A program made the translations under genes and the position numbers. The notes under the pieces are model-generated. The model did not search any database. It saw nothing but the letters and a program-made list of their open reading frames with translations, and was not told where the DNA came from. From the NCBI RefSeq assembly GCF_902167145.1, contig NC_050104.1, positions 97,351,849 through 97,415,848 on the forward strand: a DNA stretch of 64,000 nt, read 5' to 3'. Each line of letters begins with the position of its first letter. Position 1 is the first letter of the stretch. Shown one piece after another: positions 52,456 through 64,000 of this stretch. Origin of the DNA: Zea mays (lineage: Eukaryota > Streptophyta > Magnoliopsida > Poales > Poaceae).

Positions 52456-55400
52456 CTAATCTTCTCTCAATACTTCTTCGGCGGCCTCATTTAGAAGTTG
52501 GTCAACAACCTTGTCCAAGATAGTTTCGGCCATTTGTTTAATTTCTTCGTCGACATTTGATCCAGCAGTTTCTGAGGGAAGAGAACATTTCTTCATTACT
52601 TTTGCAAACCTTGAGCAAAGTTTGGCATAAAAATTACAACACAATAAGAGCGACTAATTGGTACCTAATTGCCTTTCGGGCTCTGTACTCCTTTCGGCAG
52701 CTTCTGCCACTTTTCTGGCGTCATGAATGCCTTTTTCGCTCCTTTGGATGATCTCTTGCGCCATTCCTCGGCCGCCGTCGTTCCAGATATCAGTAAAAAA
52801 TTTGCCACCAACCACGCTTGCTTCGGCCGAGGGGTCCTTGACGTCTTCGGAAGATAAGGTAGCTTCGGATTGAGCTAAAAATTTTACATGCCCGCAACCT
52901 TTCTTCTCTAAGACAGAAGCAATTCCTCTGGCGCCCGAAAAAGCGCATATGTCGCCACGACTGTTCAGAATCTCTTCGAAGGCCTCTGCTTCGTGGCTAA
53001 TCCATTCCAGCGGACCTTCGGGATTGCCTCGAGAGAAATTCTCTTCGCTGGAAAAGGCGCCTACGCTGGCGAAGCTGGATTTAATTTTATTCACACATTC
53101 TACAGATTTGACATAGCATTTCCTCTGAGATGTGCGAAGCTCCTTAACTTTTGATTCCAATTTGCTGACCATAAAATCACTAAGTTCTCGTTTCGTTTCC
53201 TCAAGCGCGCGCTCCTCTTTAGCTCTAGCCAGCTGTTTCTGAAGATCTTTAATCTCGCGTTTTTGAGCTTCGGCCTAGGCCTTTGAAGCAGCTTCGTCTT
53301 TTTTCACTTTATCTACCAGTGTAAGCAGAATTTTATCTTTTTCCAAAGCTTCGTTTCTCAGTCTGATAACTTCGGAGCGTAAATTATTAAACGCAATTTC
53401 ATAGCTTTCATCTTCGGCGCTCTTTTGGGCTCTTAGTGCGTTGCTTAGGATCAGGCCCTATACGAAAAAGAATTCATATAAGAAAAAAGGAATGAGTTGC
53501 GTAAAAATAAGGGGATTTTTCAAGTGTTTAATTCCTATACCTTCAGGCTGTTGTACGCAAGACTGTCTGCGAGATCTTCTTTCGTCATGGCGCTTAATCC
53601 AGATTCAAGCTTCGGGAAACCAATACTTCTGGCCATTTCTCGGCAGACAGATAGCTCTTTGTTGTCAGGCAGGCAGTATAAGAAGTCATCTTCATTCGTT
53701 CCATTGAATATTACTGCCCCCTTCGGATATTTTAGTTCCTTTGCATAATGGATGGCTTCATGAGTTTCTTCTTCAGATAGCTTCTTCCCCGAAGCATGTC
53801 GTATCATGTAATCACGCATGCTGGCAGGTGCTTCGGGGATGGCGGTGTCAGTTTCTTCAACTAATACTGGTTCTGGAATTTTTATTGCTTCGGCTTCAAA
53901 AGGTTGCTCCTTGTAGGGCTCTGAAGGCCCAGCTTCAGCTTCAGCTTGTTGAGCCGAAGCTTCAGTAGAAGCTTCAGCAATTTCAACACTCTTTTTTGGA
54001 ATTGTGCTTGAAGACTTAATTGTCTCCAAGACGTCTAGTACATTTACCATTCTTTTCCTTTTTGGGGTCACTGATGGCCCCTTTTGGTTTTTTGCTGTTT
54101 CAATATTTACTGCAGGACTCAAAACTTCTAATGTTTTTTCCTTAGTCGGCTTTTTCACTTCTTCCATTTTTTCTGTGGATGGTGCTTCGGCCATCTCTGC
54201 AGTTTCTGGCAGCAAGGTTGGCTGTTCAGCTTCGGTGGCCGAAGAAGCTTCTCCGGTGAACTCAGGCACCGAAGCTGGTTCAATATAGCGTGGCCGGTGT
54301 GTGAGGACTTTTATCCTCTTTCTCTTTGATTCTGGCTCGCTAGGAGCAGTTGCAGCTTCCTCTTCTGCAGAGGTTGTGTTCTTTCTTTTCTGCCCTCGAG
54401 TGGGATAACGATAGTAAGGGTAGACAAACCCAATGGCATCGAATACCCGATTCAGTCTCTTCTTTTTTCGGCCTCCGAAGGCTGCTGACATTGCATTATC
54501 TTCAGCCTTCGAGTAGGTCCCGAGTAGCTCATCACTTAAATTGTCAATGCTTTTCAACCACTCATCATCTGGCTCAATAAATTTATCTCCAAATTTGAAG
54601 GTGTACTTCAGTCTCACAAGCTCACCCTCGTCGGCCTCTTTCATGGTTTCTTGTGGCATTTCCCATTTCTCAGCAAGCGGCCACACCCTGAAGGCGATAT
54701 GTTCTTGTACTAAGTCCCTTGTTCCTATAAAAGAGCAGACAACGCCGAAGGCTCTTTGGCACTCTTCGGCGGCTTCGTTCATTTCAACCTTCGGCCTCCG
54801 AAGGCCGAAGCTTTGCCAAATAGGACGCATAATTATACCTTTGATGTCTTCTCGTGCTGATAAGTCATTCTTCACATAAAACCATTCTGTCATCCAATCC
54901 CCGGGCCATCTCCTCCGAAAGGTTGGTACGGGACAGCTTGCCCCGGACCGAGAAACGAAGCTGTAGCAGCCAAAGTTGTTATGGTACTGTTCTTTGCCCC
55001 AAGGCTTTGTTTCATATAATAATTCATGAACATTACAGAAGCTTCTTGCGTCAGGCTTCAGACCTTGGCTCCTCGCGGCCCACACGAAGATATTTAGCCT
55101 TATAATTGCCTCGGGAGTAAGTTGATGAAGATAGACTTCGAAGATTTTCAACACCTCCACGACGAAGCTGCTCAAGGGGAATCGCAGTCCAGCTTTCAAA
55201 AAGCTTTGGTACACCACAACTTCATTTTCTTCAGGGTGTGGACAAGTTTTTTCCCCTTCGTCCGCCCTCACAATGGACAGATCCCGGAAATACCTTCCTC
55301 TCATATTAACAAGATGATTCTCTTTGATAGTTGATTTACCATAAACTGAATGGCTTGGTCGCCAGGGGCGATCTTCGGAGTCTTCGCCACCGCTGTCCAC

Positions 55401-55565
55401 ATCATAACTTTCACTGTCACCAGTATCTTCAGACAGCCCCTCCAGAATTTCCTTGGTAATCTTTTCTGTGTTGGACTTCGACATCGCTATAAGAAACCCT
55501 AGGTTCTTCTCTTCATCAAGACTCAGCTTCATCTCAGCAGCAGCCTTCTTAGCAGCTTCAGACAT
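52456..55565 (-). pseudogene. Element C antisense accessory gene, three exons, one nonsense codon
   Basis: Predicted exons: 55565-53541, 53457-52665, 52571-52456, with GT-AG introns of 83 and 93 bp. Total 2934 nt, exactly 978 codons, with TAG at 53277-53275 the only internal stop. Exon 1: acidic N-terminus (residues 40-65), Transposase_28-like domain (GLRFP 126-130, LHQLTP 146-151, WFYVKND 228-234), basic patch GRKKKRLNR, then an E/A/P/T-rich linker. Exon 2: coiled coil, then a domain with SVGAFSSEENF, EILNSRGDICAFSGARG and a Cys-rich end. Exon 3: a helix ending EEVLRED. Its stop differs in position from that of element B, so each copy was hit separately. Function unknown; a nuclear or nucleic-acid-binding role is only inferred. 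Confidence 0.82.
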
Positions 55566-55708
55566 CTTCGGAAGCGCTAAAAAACTGTTTTTAAAAGCCG
55601 AAGCTTCAAAGCTAAAAACTTAGCAGATCACAGTGCACAAGAGCTAAAAAATGAATGAGCAGGAGTGGTTGGCCAGAAAGCGTGCGAAATAAGTTTGCGG
55701 CATGGCCG

Positions 55709-55716
55709 TATTTATA
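55709..55716 (-). promoter_or_regulatory. Putative TATA box of C's antisense gene
   Basis: TATAAATA on the minus strand, about 145 bp before the ATG at 55565, the same distance as in element B. The bracket motif lies upstream at 55776-55794 and the polypurine tract AGGGGCTAC just before the 3' LTR. Confidence 0.65.
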
Positions 55717-55869
55717 CGCTTGATGCGTTGAAAGTTGAAAGACCCCACTTGTCATTGAATGTTGCTATTCTAGCAAAGGGAAGGTGTTTTTTCGGACCTT
55801 CGGCTCAAGGCCTTCGTCTATATCGCAATCTGAATTTATTATTTACAAATTAATATTGCGAGGGGCTAC

Positions 55870-56539
55870 TGTTGGGGGCCTTCGTCCTCCGAAGGTCCTC
55901 AAAAACATGATTTGACAATGTTTTCCGAGTGGATTATGTGAACAGGTATTTTCGGATCCCGAATTATGAATATGGAGCACGGCCAGGACGAAGCCTGAAC
56001 CAGACGAAGGTCGAGTATAGCCGAAGCTGTGCGCAGGGAAGCTTCGGCGCGATGGCAGAAGGGGGAACCGACTTAAAGATGAAAAGACTTCGGGGGCCTC
56101 GACAGATTTCCATAAGCCGTTAACAAATGTAATGGACATGGATGTAATTTTACGTGGGCTGCGTCCCGCGTCTATAAATAGATGAACAGTACTCCCGTAC
56201 TGTTCACGCTGACTTGGCATTTGCTTTTGGAATCACGCTCGTACTTTTCACCTTCTCTCAGGACCGAAGGTACATTTGTAATTTGGAATCATTTCTGTTT
56301 TTCCATGTTAATAAAATAGAAATGATTCTATGGTGATGCTTATATCATATTTCATGCTTTATGTGAGTCCTTCGTCATTACTTGTTATGTTTACGAAGGT
56401 ATGTCTCTCATGACCTTCGTCCGAGACTCATTATTTCCCAAAGGAACATAATGCTTCGAAGGACGAAGGATTTTAACACTTAACACTTTTTATGTTGCCT
56501 TGTTCTTAACTCTTAGCACTTGAGAACAAGTCCCCAACA
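55870..56539 (+). repeat. 3' LTR of element C
   Basis: 670 bp, one apparent difference from the 5' LTR. TATAAATA at 56173-56180. Confidence 0.95.
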
Positions 56540-56544
56540 GAACC

Positions 56545-57353
56545 CGAACAAACAAGAAATCAAATCGCATCTCATAACTCCCAAGAGTGATGGGGTTTTA
56601 TTGGGGTTTTCTCAAAACGAACTCAAAGAGAAAACTGCTCTGATCACGACCCAGAACTGCATCGTATGAGCGTACGCAGTGATCTGAAGAGGCTACTTCT
56701 CCACAAATCAACCCCAAACATAACCCATATCAAAAGAACTCAAAGTTTCTCAACAAAACCACAAGAGAAGGGGAAGGGAGAAACCAAGAACACTAAACCT
56801 CAAAAATTCTAGCAAGGTTGCATAACTGAAACTGAGAAGTGATCAAAACACGTGGCCCGTACGGGCGACCCTTCCTCAGATTAAACTCGAAGAACACAAT
56901 CACAGTTGAAGTACAAAATCTTTATGGATCCTTGGCTAAAACTAGAGTAGTCTAGGGATAGCAAATGTGAGTGCTAAAACCCTAAGCCAAAACAAATGGC
57001 AACCAAGTGATGTTGAACTAAATAGCCTACCCCTCTATTAATAGAGGGTTATTTACATTTCCTAAACTAACCCTATTTACATAGAGCCTATCCACTCCAT
57101 CGGGGGCGAAATGGACCAACTCCTAGGTTTCTGATCCGACGACCACGTGCTCCACACGAAGTTACTTCGTCTTGACGCACCCTTCGGCGTGATGCTACGT
57201 GCCGCCACCGGTTCCCTCCATAACAGCCGCCGCCGAGTTTTGAGGCCCAAACTATCACACCCGGTTTTAGGAGCAAAATCGAATGCATAACATATGTGTG
57301 CCAAGATCCATTTTCCACAAATATGTTGGCATCACAAGTGTAATATATCAAAA
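56545..57353. repeat. 1.07-kb tandem duplication, copy 2, right part
   Basis: Matches 48043-48850. Beyond 57353 the sequence continues into the repeat family below, whereas copy 1 jumps back to TCAGAGTGCTAC; this shows which copy keeps the original right flank. Confidence 0.87.
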
Positions 57354-57753
57354 GACAATGCAATAAAGGCGCAAAGAGAGTATGTTAACTTTATTACATC
57401 ATCCAGACATAAGTATCTTAAATAGTATCTTCATCAAAGTACAGTGGGTATAACATGAGCGATCTTTCACAGGAAGATGACTGGCGCATCGCTAGACTTA
57501 GTACTCATCATCCCCATCGTCAAAGTCTTCCTCATTAGCTTCTGATCAAAATGTTAGCAAGGGGTGAGCTCACTTATGGTCGGGGCTCAGCAAGTGAGAC
57601 GAGTTATGCAAGTTTAACAAGGTAGGCTATGGATAAGCGGTAAGCATTTTAGTTGGTCAATATTTTATTAACAACGCCTGACTCACTAATTGTAAGTGTA
57701 TCCCGAAATTCCCAATTAAACATAAGTACATGATTATATCTCAAAAACACTTA

Positions 57754-58113
57754 CGGGGCGTTTGGATCCCTTCATTTTAAAGGAATTGGAATTCACTCAA
57801 TAAACTAACTTATTTAGTTTAGAATTTGACATTCCACCACTTTCAAAGTTCAGATATAAGCCTATCTGAAATTCATGGGGTGGAGGATGGGAAATAATTT
57901 TATGCATTAGTAGAATTTGTTTCTACTCTATAACGTACATGACACTCTTTGTCTCACTCCTCTATAGTAAAAATGTAGCACATAAATATCTCCGACATCT
58001 TGCTAATAATAGTATACAAATATATTTTGTATAAAACCGAATTATCTTAATCGATATATGTCTAAATTATTATTATTAGAATGGAATTCAATTCCAATGA
58101 TCCAAACAGGGCG
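57754..58113. mobile_element. Tourist-like MITE (PIF/Harbinger type), 360 bp
   Basis: Imperfect terminal inverted repeats CGGGGCGTTTGGATC and GATCCAAACAGGGCG, flanked by the 3-bp TSD TTA (57751-57753 and 58114-58116). AT-rich centre without coding capacity. It is inserted inside repeat X copy 1. Confidence 0.88.
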
Positions 58114-60159
58114 TTAAGTGAAACCACTTAAGCAAACCATTTATAAATCATCGAATCACGATTTATTTTCCATCTTTAGGTTCAATTATCATTTGAGGGT
58201 CCATGTTGCTCTTAACCGTGAGCACGGCTGACATATCAGTTTTACACTCTGCAGAGGTGGTACAACTTTACCCACAAGCCATGTATCCCATCTAACCTGG
58301 GTTGTACGGACCCGTAAACACTTTCGAGGTGAATGGCTAGGGATCCATTATGAGGCTTACACAAATATCCTTAGTACAAAGCCATCCACTAATGTTTCCA
58401 CATCATTATTGATGGCCCTCTAGGCGAGGTAACTTAGCCAAGACTACCACCCCATGTTAACATGAGTTGCCACCAAACCACTGCCACCCCCTCTTGCCCA
58501 TCTTTCGGGTAGGGTTGCTAAGCACTAAGTCTATAAAGCTAATTACCAAAGCCAGAGCCATTATAGCACTCGTGGTTGCACTGTTATCCTAGGTGGTCAC
58601 TCCATGTTCCATTTAATACGAAATGATATTGTTTAACCATCAAGTTAACATCATAATACAAATTTCATTTCCGGAACAATAGTATCATTAAAGTGTGACA
58701 TCATAATTATCAAGCTGAGCAGTAGCACAAATTGCTAAGCATAGTATTTATCCCAAGGTAATCAAGGAATAGGGTTGGTATTTCTAGGAAATCCTATCTA
58801 GGTAAATCCCATCAAATTATGCAAATATTCAAAAAGTAAACATTATTATATGCATTACTTGGGCACAAACAGAAATGCAGGGGGAGAATCCACTTGTCTT
58901 GCTCAAATGTGTCTTGCGAGTCGTCTTCGAACGTATTTGGTTCTTCTACCACATAGTCAACTTTTAATATAAATTCACATATCGTACATACAAAAGAAAA
59001 CATTCACCAAATAAATAGACATACACCATTCCATGAATAACATTCATCATTACATGAACAAACATATACTATTACATGTATAGACATATGCCAACAAATC
59101 ATACTTATAAAAGTGCCTAGAATAAAACCTAATTCATATTCATTTTATGAATCCCCTATAACTCTACCTTGGATTGTTACTAGTGGAAGCTATATAACAT
59201 TTGATTACGAAAGTATTTTACCTAACGTAGCTTAGATGAAATGACTTAACTAATCCTACAAAAATAAATTAATTACCAATTAATTATTTCTATTATGAAT
59301 AATGATATCCTTTTAGTTTTATCCTTTCTTTCTAAAAGAAAATATCATCATAATAATCAGAGGTCAAAACGTTTGATAATAAATTAAACCACTGATTAAA
59401 CTATAATACATGTATTATTAAGGAGTCTATACCTCTTACTAATTCCGTGTTAAGAAAGTTTCCATTATTTATTTAATGAGCCTAAATGAACCTTTGGTTA
59501 TAACTTCTAGATAAACTCTAAAATTTATCGTAAACAAAATTAACTATCAAATTACTTATCTAGTGTTTTTACTACTAACACATGTCTACCAAATTTTGTC
59601 ATACTTATTTCTAATCCAACATTCTAAAATCATTGTAAACAAATAACATGACTAATAATAATTCACTAATTTATCGCATGTATACCCAATAATTCACGTA
59701 CACATGAATTCCAAATCACAACATTCCCATATTACAACACAATAATTACAAAATTCATAAACTAATTCAAAACGCGATTTCAAAAATTAATAATATTATT
59801 CCGGGCTGTCTTCAACCTTGGACGAACGGCGAGGCATGGGGGCACGGCGCGGGGAACGGACGGGAAACGACGGCGTGGGCGCCGCTCCGGCGAGGCAGAA
59901 GCTCGGCGCGTGCAGGACGGCGAGGCTCGACGCGGATGGTCCGACGAGCTCCGGCGTGGGCGCGACCAGGAATGGGGCAACGACGACGGCTTGGAAGAGG
60001 GAGATGAGGGCGAGCTTGGCAGGGGAGAGGGAGAGGGCTCGACTGCCCTTTTATAGAGGGAGAAGGGAAGAGGAGAGGGCGCCGGGGAGAGGGAGAGGTG
60101 GGCGACGGCTTCAAGACCAGTAATGGCGGTAGTTTCCTCCATTGATGGAGAGAGGGGAA

Positions 60160-60216
60160 GTGGGGGAGAGGAGAGGGTGCCAGGGGGAGAGGAGAGGGTG
60201 CCAGGGGGAGAGGAAG
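60160..60216. repeat. 20-bp tandem repeat, GA-rich
   Basis: GGAGAGGAGAGGGTGCCAGG recurs twice and partly a third time. It produces a repeated SSPPGTL peptide in an open frame on the minus strand that is unlikely to be a gene. Confidence 0.7.
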
Positions 60217-60470
60217 GGGCGCGGTCAGCTCGGCCGGTTAGGCTGGTTGGTCGGGGTCGGGCATGGCCAGGGCGCGTCTGCGCGACTTGAGGAGGGAGAA
60301 GAAGGGCCAGGGTGGGGCCCACGTGGCGGTGAGAGAGGGAGGGGGAGTGGGCCGTGGCTTGTGGCAGCCCTCCCGAGTTATCGGGCCCACGTGCACTAAT
60401 CCTTGCCTTGATGGCCTTAGATGGCTATGCACGTGTACCAGGTAACTAAACAAGGCTATCACGAGTTCAA

Positions 60471-61422
60471 CAATTTGAACTCACTATCCCAAGGATCTCC
60501 CACATTCATGCATATTACAGTAAACACATTCGATACACATACACTTCGGAGATAGAGCGGAAGACTTTACAAAACATTCTTTATATTTCCCAAAACTCAA
60601 GTTTTACATCATAGAAAGAGTAATATTTATTACAAGTCCTAATATACTCAAAGTGCATAGCTTACATACAAAAACAGGAAGGTAGAACCCTTCCAAAGCT
60701 CACACCTAAACCTAACTAATCCTCCTTCAAGACTAGAAGCATCTTCCAGCCACAGGGACACCTAGAACACTCCTGATTACCTACAACAACATGGGTTCGG
60801 AAAACCTGAGTACGAAGTGTACTTTCACAAGTCTTACCTGACTAAGGAAAAATGACTCTCAAGGATATGCTGGTTAAATATGAATCAAGGAAATGCTTGA
60901 GCAAGAATCAACTTAGATACTTTTACAGAAATAGCTTACTAAAGTGAGTCCTTACTTTCAATATTTTAACGCCGAATTAAATATTAATATACTCTAGTTG
61001 CATCTAGTCTAATTTCACCATCTCATCGACACAACATTATTTTTATTCATAATGTTTACATCCTGGCCTAGGTTGAAGGTCAGTGATCAAGTCTCCATTG
61101 GCTAGGGATATAACGACAATCTGAATCGGTTTACTCAGCCGAGGATCTCTAACCAAACAACATATGTTTCTCACAACTCTTGCATATGTCTACCATTCCC
61201 ACGGATCCTCCACTGCATGAACAAGTCCGCGCCACCCGAGAGCACACCACCCCTTTTAGGCGGTACTTTGCAAGGAGGGTACGTGCCACTCTCACCATCT
61301 CTCTACTCGCAGTGCGCGGTTTCTCTTTTCATGTATGGAATAGCCGGGTTCAAGCTTACCCTATCCCATATCCAGGGCATGTGGCCAGTTAAGATAGTCC
61401 TTGATCTTCAGGCCTACATACG
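60471..61422. repeat. Repeat family X, diverged copy 2
   Basis: Weak similarity in order: GAGTACGAAGTGTAC near 60810, then TCGGTTTACTCAGCCGAGG near 61125 in the place of the CTCTGCAGAGG block of the other copies. No gene supported. Confidence 0.4.
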
Positions 61423-64000
61423 TGTCACACCCGGGTTTTGGGGCACCAAGACCCGGGCGCGAACATAATCACCAGGTGTGCTGGGACCAAGTCTCACACA
61501 TATGATGAATCATGGCACAGGATCGAATGTCACAACTTTACTATATAATAGGAGTTCTATACAAAATAAATAAATAATTACATTATAAGGAGACAACGGT
61601 CCAGCAACCCAAAGTTGACTGGGAGACGACGGCCTAGACCTCTCACGAACTCGCCACAGCATCCTCCATGCGCCTCATCCTGCGGTACCTATTCTTGACC
61701 TGTGGGGGGGTGTGAGACAGCAAGAGTGAGCTCACATACGTTCATCGTTCAACAAGTTGTGGGGAATAATGTGAATGAACTCGCCAAAGGTGGGAGCTCA
61801 CGTGAAGTGTAAGGCTTACCAAAGAGGATGGTTAGAGCTGAGCATTGCTTTTAAAGTTGGTCAAAATTTTATTAGCAATTACTAAGTATAAGTAAATACC
61901 AACCCAATTAAGTAGCATAACAAAAGTAACAACCTCACCTGCGATGCAATGCATATGACAAATTGAGTTTAAGTTCCATAATTTAATCATGTGAGGGTCC
62001 GAGCTGCTCATGACCGTGAGCACGGCTAGTATACCGGTTTTACACTCTGCAGAGGTTGCGCATCTTTACCCACAAGTCAGGCTACCCATCTGCCAAGGGA
62101 TCGCGACTTCCCATACACCTCTACCGAGGAGGCGAGGCAGGGTAACACTACGAGGCCTTTACAAAGTTCCACTAGCTTCAGAAAACCCGCTACAGTTTAT
62201 AGGAAGCTCCAATGCAGGGTTCTTGCCTGACCGCCATCGCAGCAAAATCAACCAAGGACCTCCCTACACTGACCACTCCCCTACTGCCCTTGCCCCTTTC
62301 GGGTAAGGTAGTCCTCCACTAGCTTTCCTAATTAATCAGCCAAGGGCGTCCATAAACCCTTGTGGTAGCACTGTTTTCCCGGGTGGTCGCTCCATGTTCC
62401 AATTAACATAATGATCTTATCATGAATAGTGATAATAAACAGATAATAAAAGTGTGATCATGAATAATGTATCTTCATACCCAAAACCACATAAAGCACT
62501 AGCAAGTACTACCCAAAAAGTTCAGTGGTAAACAAGGTATAAAGATAATCAAACTAGGGTAACCTATTGGGTCCCATCAAAATTAACATATGCAGATCAT
62601 TATGATTAATTAGAACATGAGTGGGTAAAAAGAAGTGATCAAGGGCACAACTTGCCTGGCACTTGAGATTCCAATTACCAGGGTGATTCTTCAGATCCTC
62701 GTAACCTCACTCTAGTCGTAGCAATATAAGCAGACATGGTATAGATAAAATTAACATCACACCAAACATAAGAATATACTACATAATAATGATCTACGCA
62801 TTTGTACGAGTCTAACTCAACTTGAACGGATCAAATCAGAGTTAAAACGAAGAAGTTATGAATTTCTAATGATTTTATGTGTTTTGTACAAGATTAAATT
62901 AGGAATTAGATTTTAAAGTGGTTTTCATGTCAAATCAGAGGTACTATGTGATAAAAAAATAATATTATATAATTATAGAAATTGGAACGGGCTCATTTGG
63001 ACTTAATATGAATTTTCTATGGATTTAACAAGATTCTGGAATTGTTTTTATATAAGAAATTCATTTTCTAAATCATTTCCTCTGATTTTCCATTTCCCTG
63101 GACTGCGACTACTAATATCACCAAGATCAGGGGCTAAAGCATAAAGCTTACGCAGACTCAGAACTTCCCCCGCTAGGACGGCGGGTTTATTTCTAAAAAT
63201 CGTAGGGTCTCTTTAGCATAAATGCCAAGGCGAAGGGGTATTGGTTGATCTGCATCGTTGGACGCGAGATCGACGGTGCAGGATAGATTCGTCCATGCCT
63301 GAACCGATATGCTATGCGAAACCTTGGATCCAGATCAGACGGTCCACACTCAATCCGAGCACATAAACGCGATGACTCAATCCCACCCGTCTGATCATAG
63401 ATCCACGGTTCAAACTCTCCCACACCCAGACCCGACGGGAGCCCTTGGTTTTTAGATGAACGGCTGAGATCTCCAACAACTAAAAAGGGGTACGCTCACT
63501 CTAATCCTGGTCGCACACTAAGGATCTAATGGCTCACGTGCGGCACCCCCGAGGTAATACCCCTCATCCAATCCTAACCGCACAAAGGTGGATCAAAGGT
63601 GCCAGCCGCGTCTTCCTCATCCTCAAAGGTGAATCCCGACGACACCCAGCGGTGGCGACATCACCGGTCCTAGCTGAACCCCGATCCTGAGCTCGAAGCA
63701 TCTCTCCCGAACAAGCTACTCGAGGCGGAGGTAAGTGCGACGTTGTTGCAGGGTTACTCACCGTGATTCTAGCGGCGCCAATGCCATGGTCACGGTCCGT
63801 GACAGACCCACGGTGGGGCCCCAAAGCTCGGCGAGAAATCACCCGGTGATGAGGCCGGCGTTGCCCAAATCGACGCCGGTGAAGGACTCCCCATGCCCTG
63901 GCGACCACCCGCAACCAGGTCGTGTACACCGAACGCCAGTGGGGGCTTGGAACCATGGCGGCGGCAATTCCTCCTCCCCTGGTCACTTTCTACCTTCTCT
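61423..64000. repeat. Repeat family X, copy 3 (continues past the window)
   Basis: Begins TGTCACACCCGGGTTTTG. Shares with copy 1 AGTGAGCTCACAT (about 61725), TTGGTCAAAATTTTATTA (about 61857), CCGTGAGCACGGCTAG and TTTTACACTCTGCAGAGG (about 62010-62055). The end is GC-rich, as in copy 1. Open frames such as 63564-63986 have no recognisable domain. Confidence 0.5.

Larger units (their letters stand above)
49113..56539 (+). mobile_element. Element C: young non-autonomous Grande-like Ty3 retrotransposon
   Basis: 7427 bp with TSD GAACC (49108-49112 and 56540-56544). The two 670-bp LTRs appear to differ at a single base (G in the 5' copy near 49683, A in the 3' copy near 56440). It has an intact gag, a hairpin array, the antisense spliced gene with one stop, and no pol. 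It must have been copied by enzymes supplied in trans, since no pol domain is present. Confidence 0.95.
57253..60470. repeat. Non-coding repeat family X, copy 1
   Basis: Starts TATCACACCCGGTTTTAG. Conserved blocks in order: GTGAGCTCACTT (57564), then CCGTGAGCACGGCT and TTTTACACTCTGCAGAGG (about 58215-58255), an AT-rich zone, and a GC-rich zone at 59800-60400. The second and third copies repeat this order. No domain is readable on either strand; the long frames at 59780-60400 are low-complexity. Probably a large non-coding retroelement derivative (inference). Confidence 0.55.

Noticed and set aside
57077..57363. Small genes on the minus strand in the tandem duplication
   Set aside because: Frames are not preserved between the two copies of the duplication (compare about 48565-48860).
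59780..60322. A proline/serine-rich protein gene on the minus strand
   Set aside because: Low-complexity translation of a GC-rich, tandemly repeated stretch in a non-coding repeat; no domain, no conserved partner in copy 3.
63564..63986. A 140-codon gene near the right end of the window
   Set aside because: No recognisable domain, arginine-rich GC-driven composition, inside repeat family X.

Overview
The window looks like intergenic DNA of a large-genome grass, most likely maize (Zea mays) or a close relative. Several families are recognisable: Grande-like and Huck/Xilon-like Ty3 (gypsy) elements, a Ji/Opie-like Ty1 (copia) Sirevirus, a Tourist-type MITE and a hAT element. I found no convincing host gene, tRNA, rRNA or CRISPR. 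Family names come from memory and are tentative; element borders rest on LTR ends, target-site duplications (TSDs), primer-binding sites and readable domains.

Layout. Grande-like element A has its 5' LTR split: 1-188, then 31722-31828. Its body runs to 40115 and its 3' LTR is 40116-40742. The split is caused by a 31.5-kb Huck-like element E (189-31721, minus strand, TSD ATTAT). E is itself interrupted by Grande-like element B (4026-11394, TSD GGTAG), copia element D (18344-27112, TSD CCTTG) and a hAT element (28189-29004, 8-bp TSD). Right of A lie a LINE remnant (40743-41515), an old decayed gypsy element F (42100-47279), and a 1.07-kb tandem duplication (47781-57353) whose second copy is split by a very young Grande-like element C (49113-56539, TSD GAACC, LTRs differing by one base in 670). 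From 57253 to the end are three diverged copies of a non-coding repeat family, with one Tourist MITE.

How the genes work together. A keeps pol but has lost gag; B and C keep gag but have no pol, with the same structure in both, so they look like a non-autonomous lineage moved in trans. All three Grande-like elements, and the distant element E, also carry between their sense genes and the 3' LTR an antisense, intron-bearing gene with its own TATA promoter. Its first exon carries a domain like Pfam 'Putative gypsy type transposon' (Transposase_28); its later exons encode coiled coil. In B and C the predicted exons join without a frameshift (987 and 978 codons), each spoiled by a single different nonsense codon. 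In A, B and C this gene is bracketed by copies of one 16-19 bp motif, and the gap to the convergent sense gene is filled by an array of short hairpins with compensatory base changes.

Insertion order from nesting agrees with eye-counted LTR divergence: A about 4.5%, E about 2.5-3%, B and D about 1.2%, C about 0.15%.
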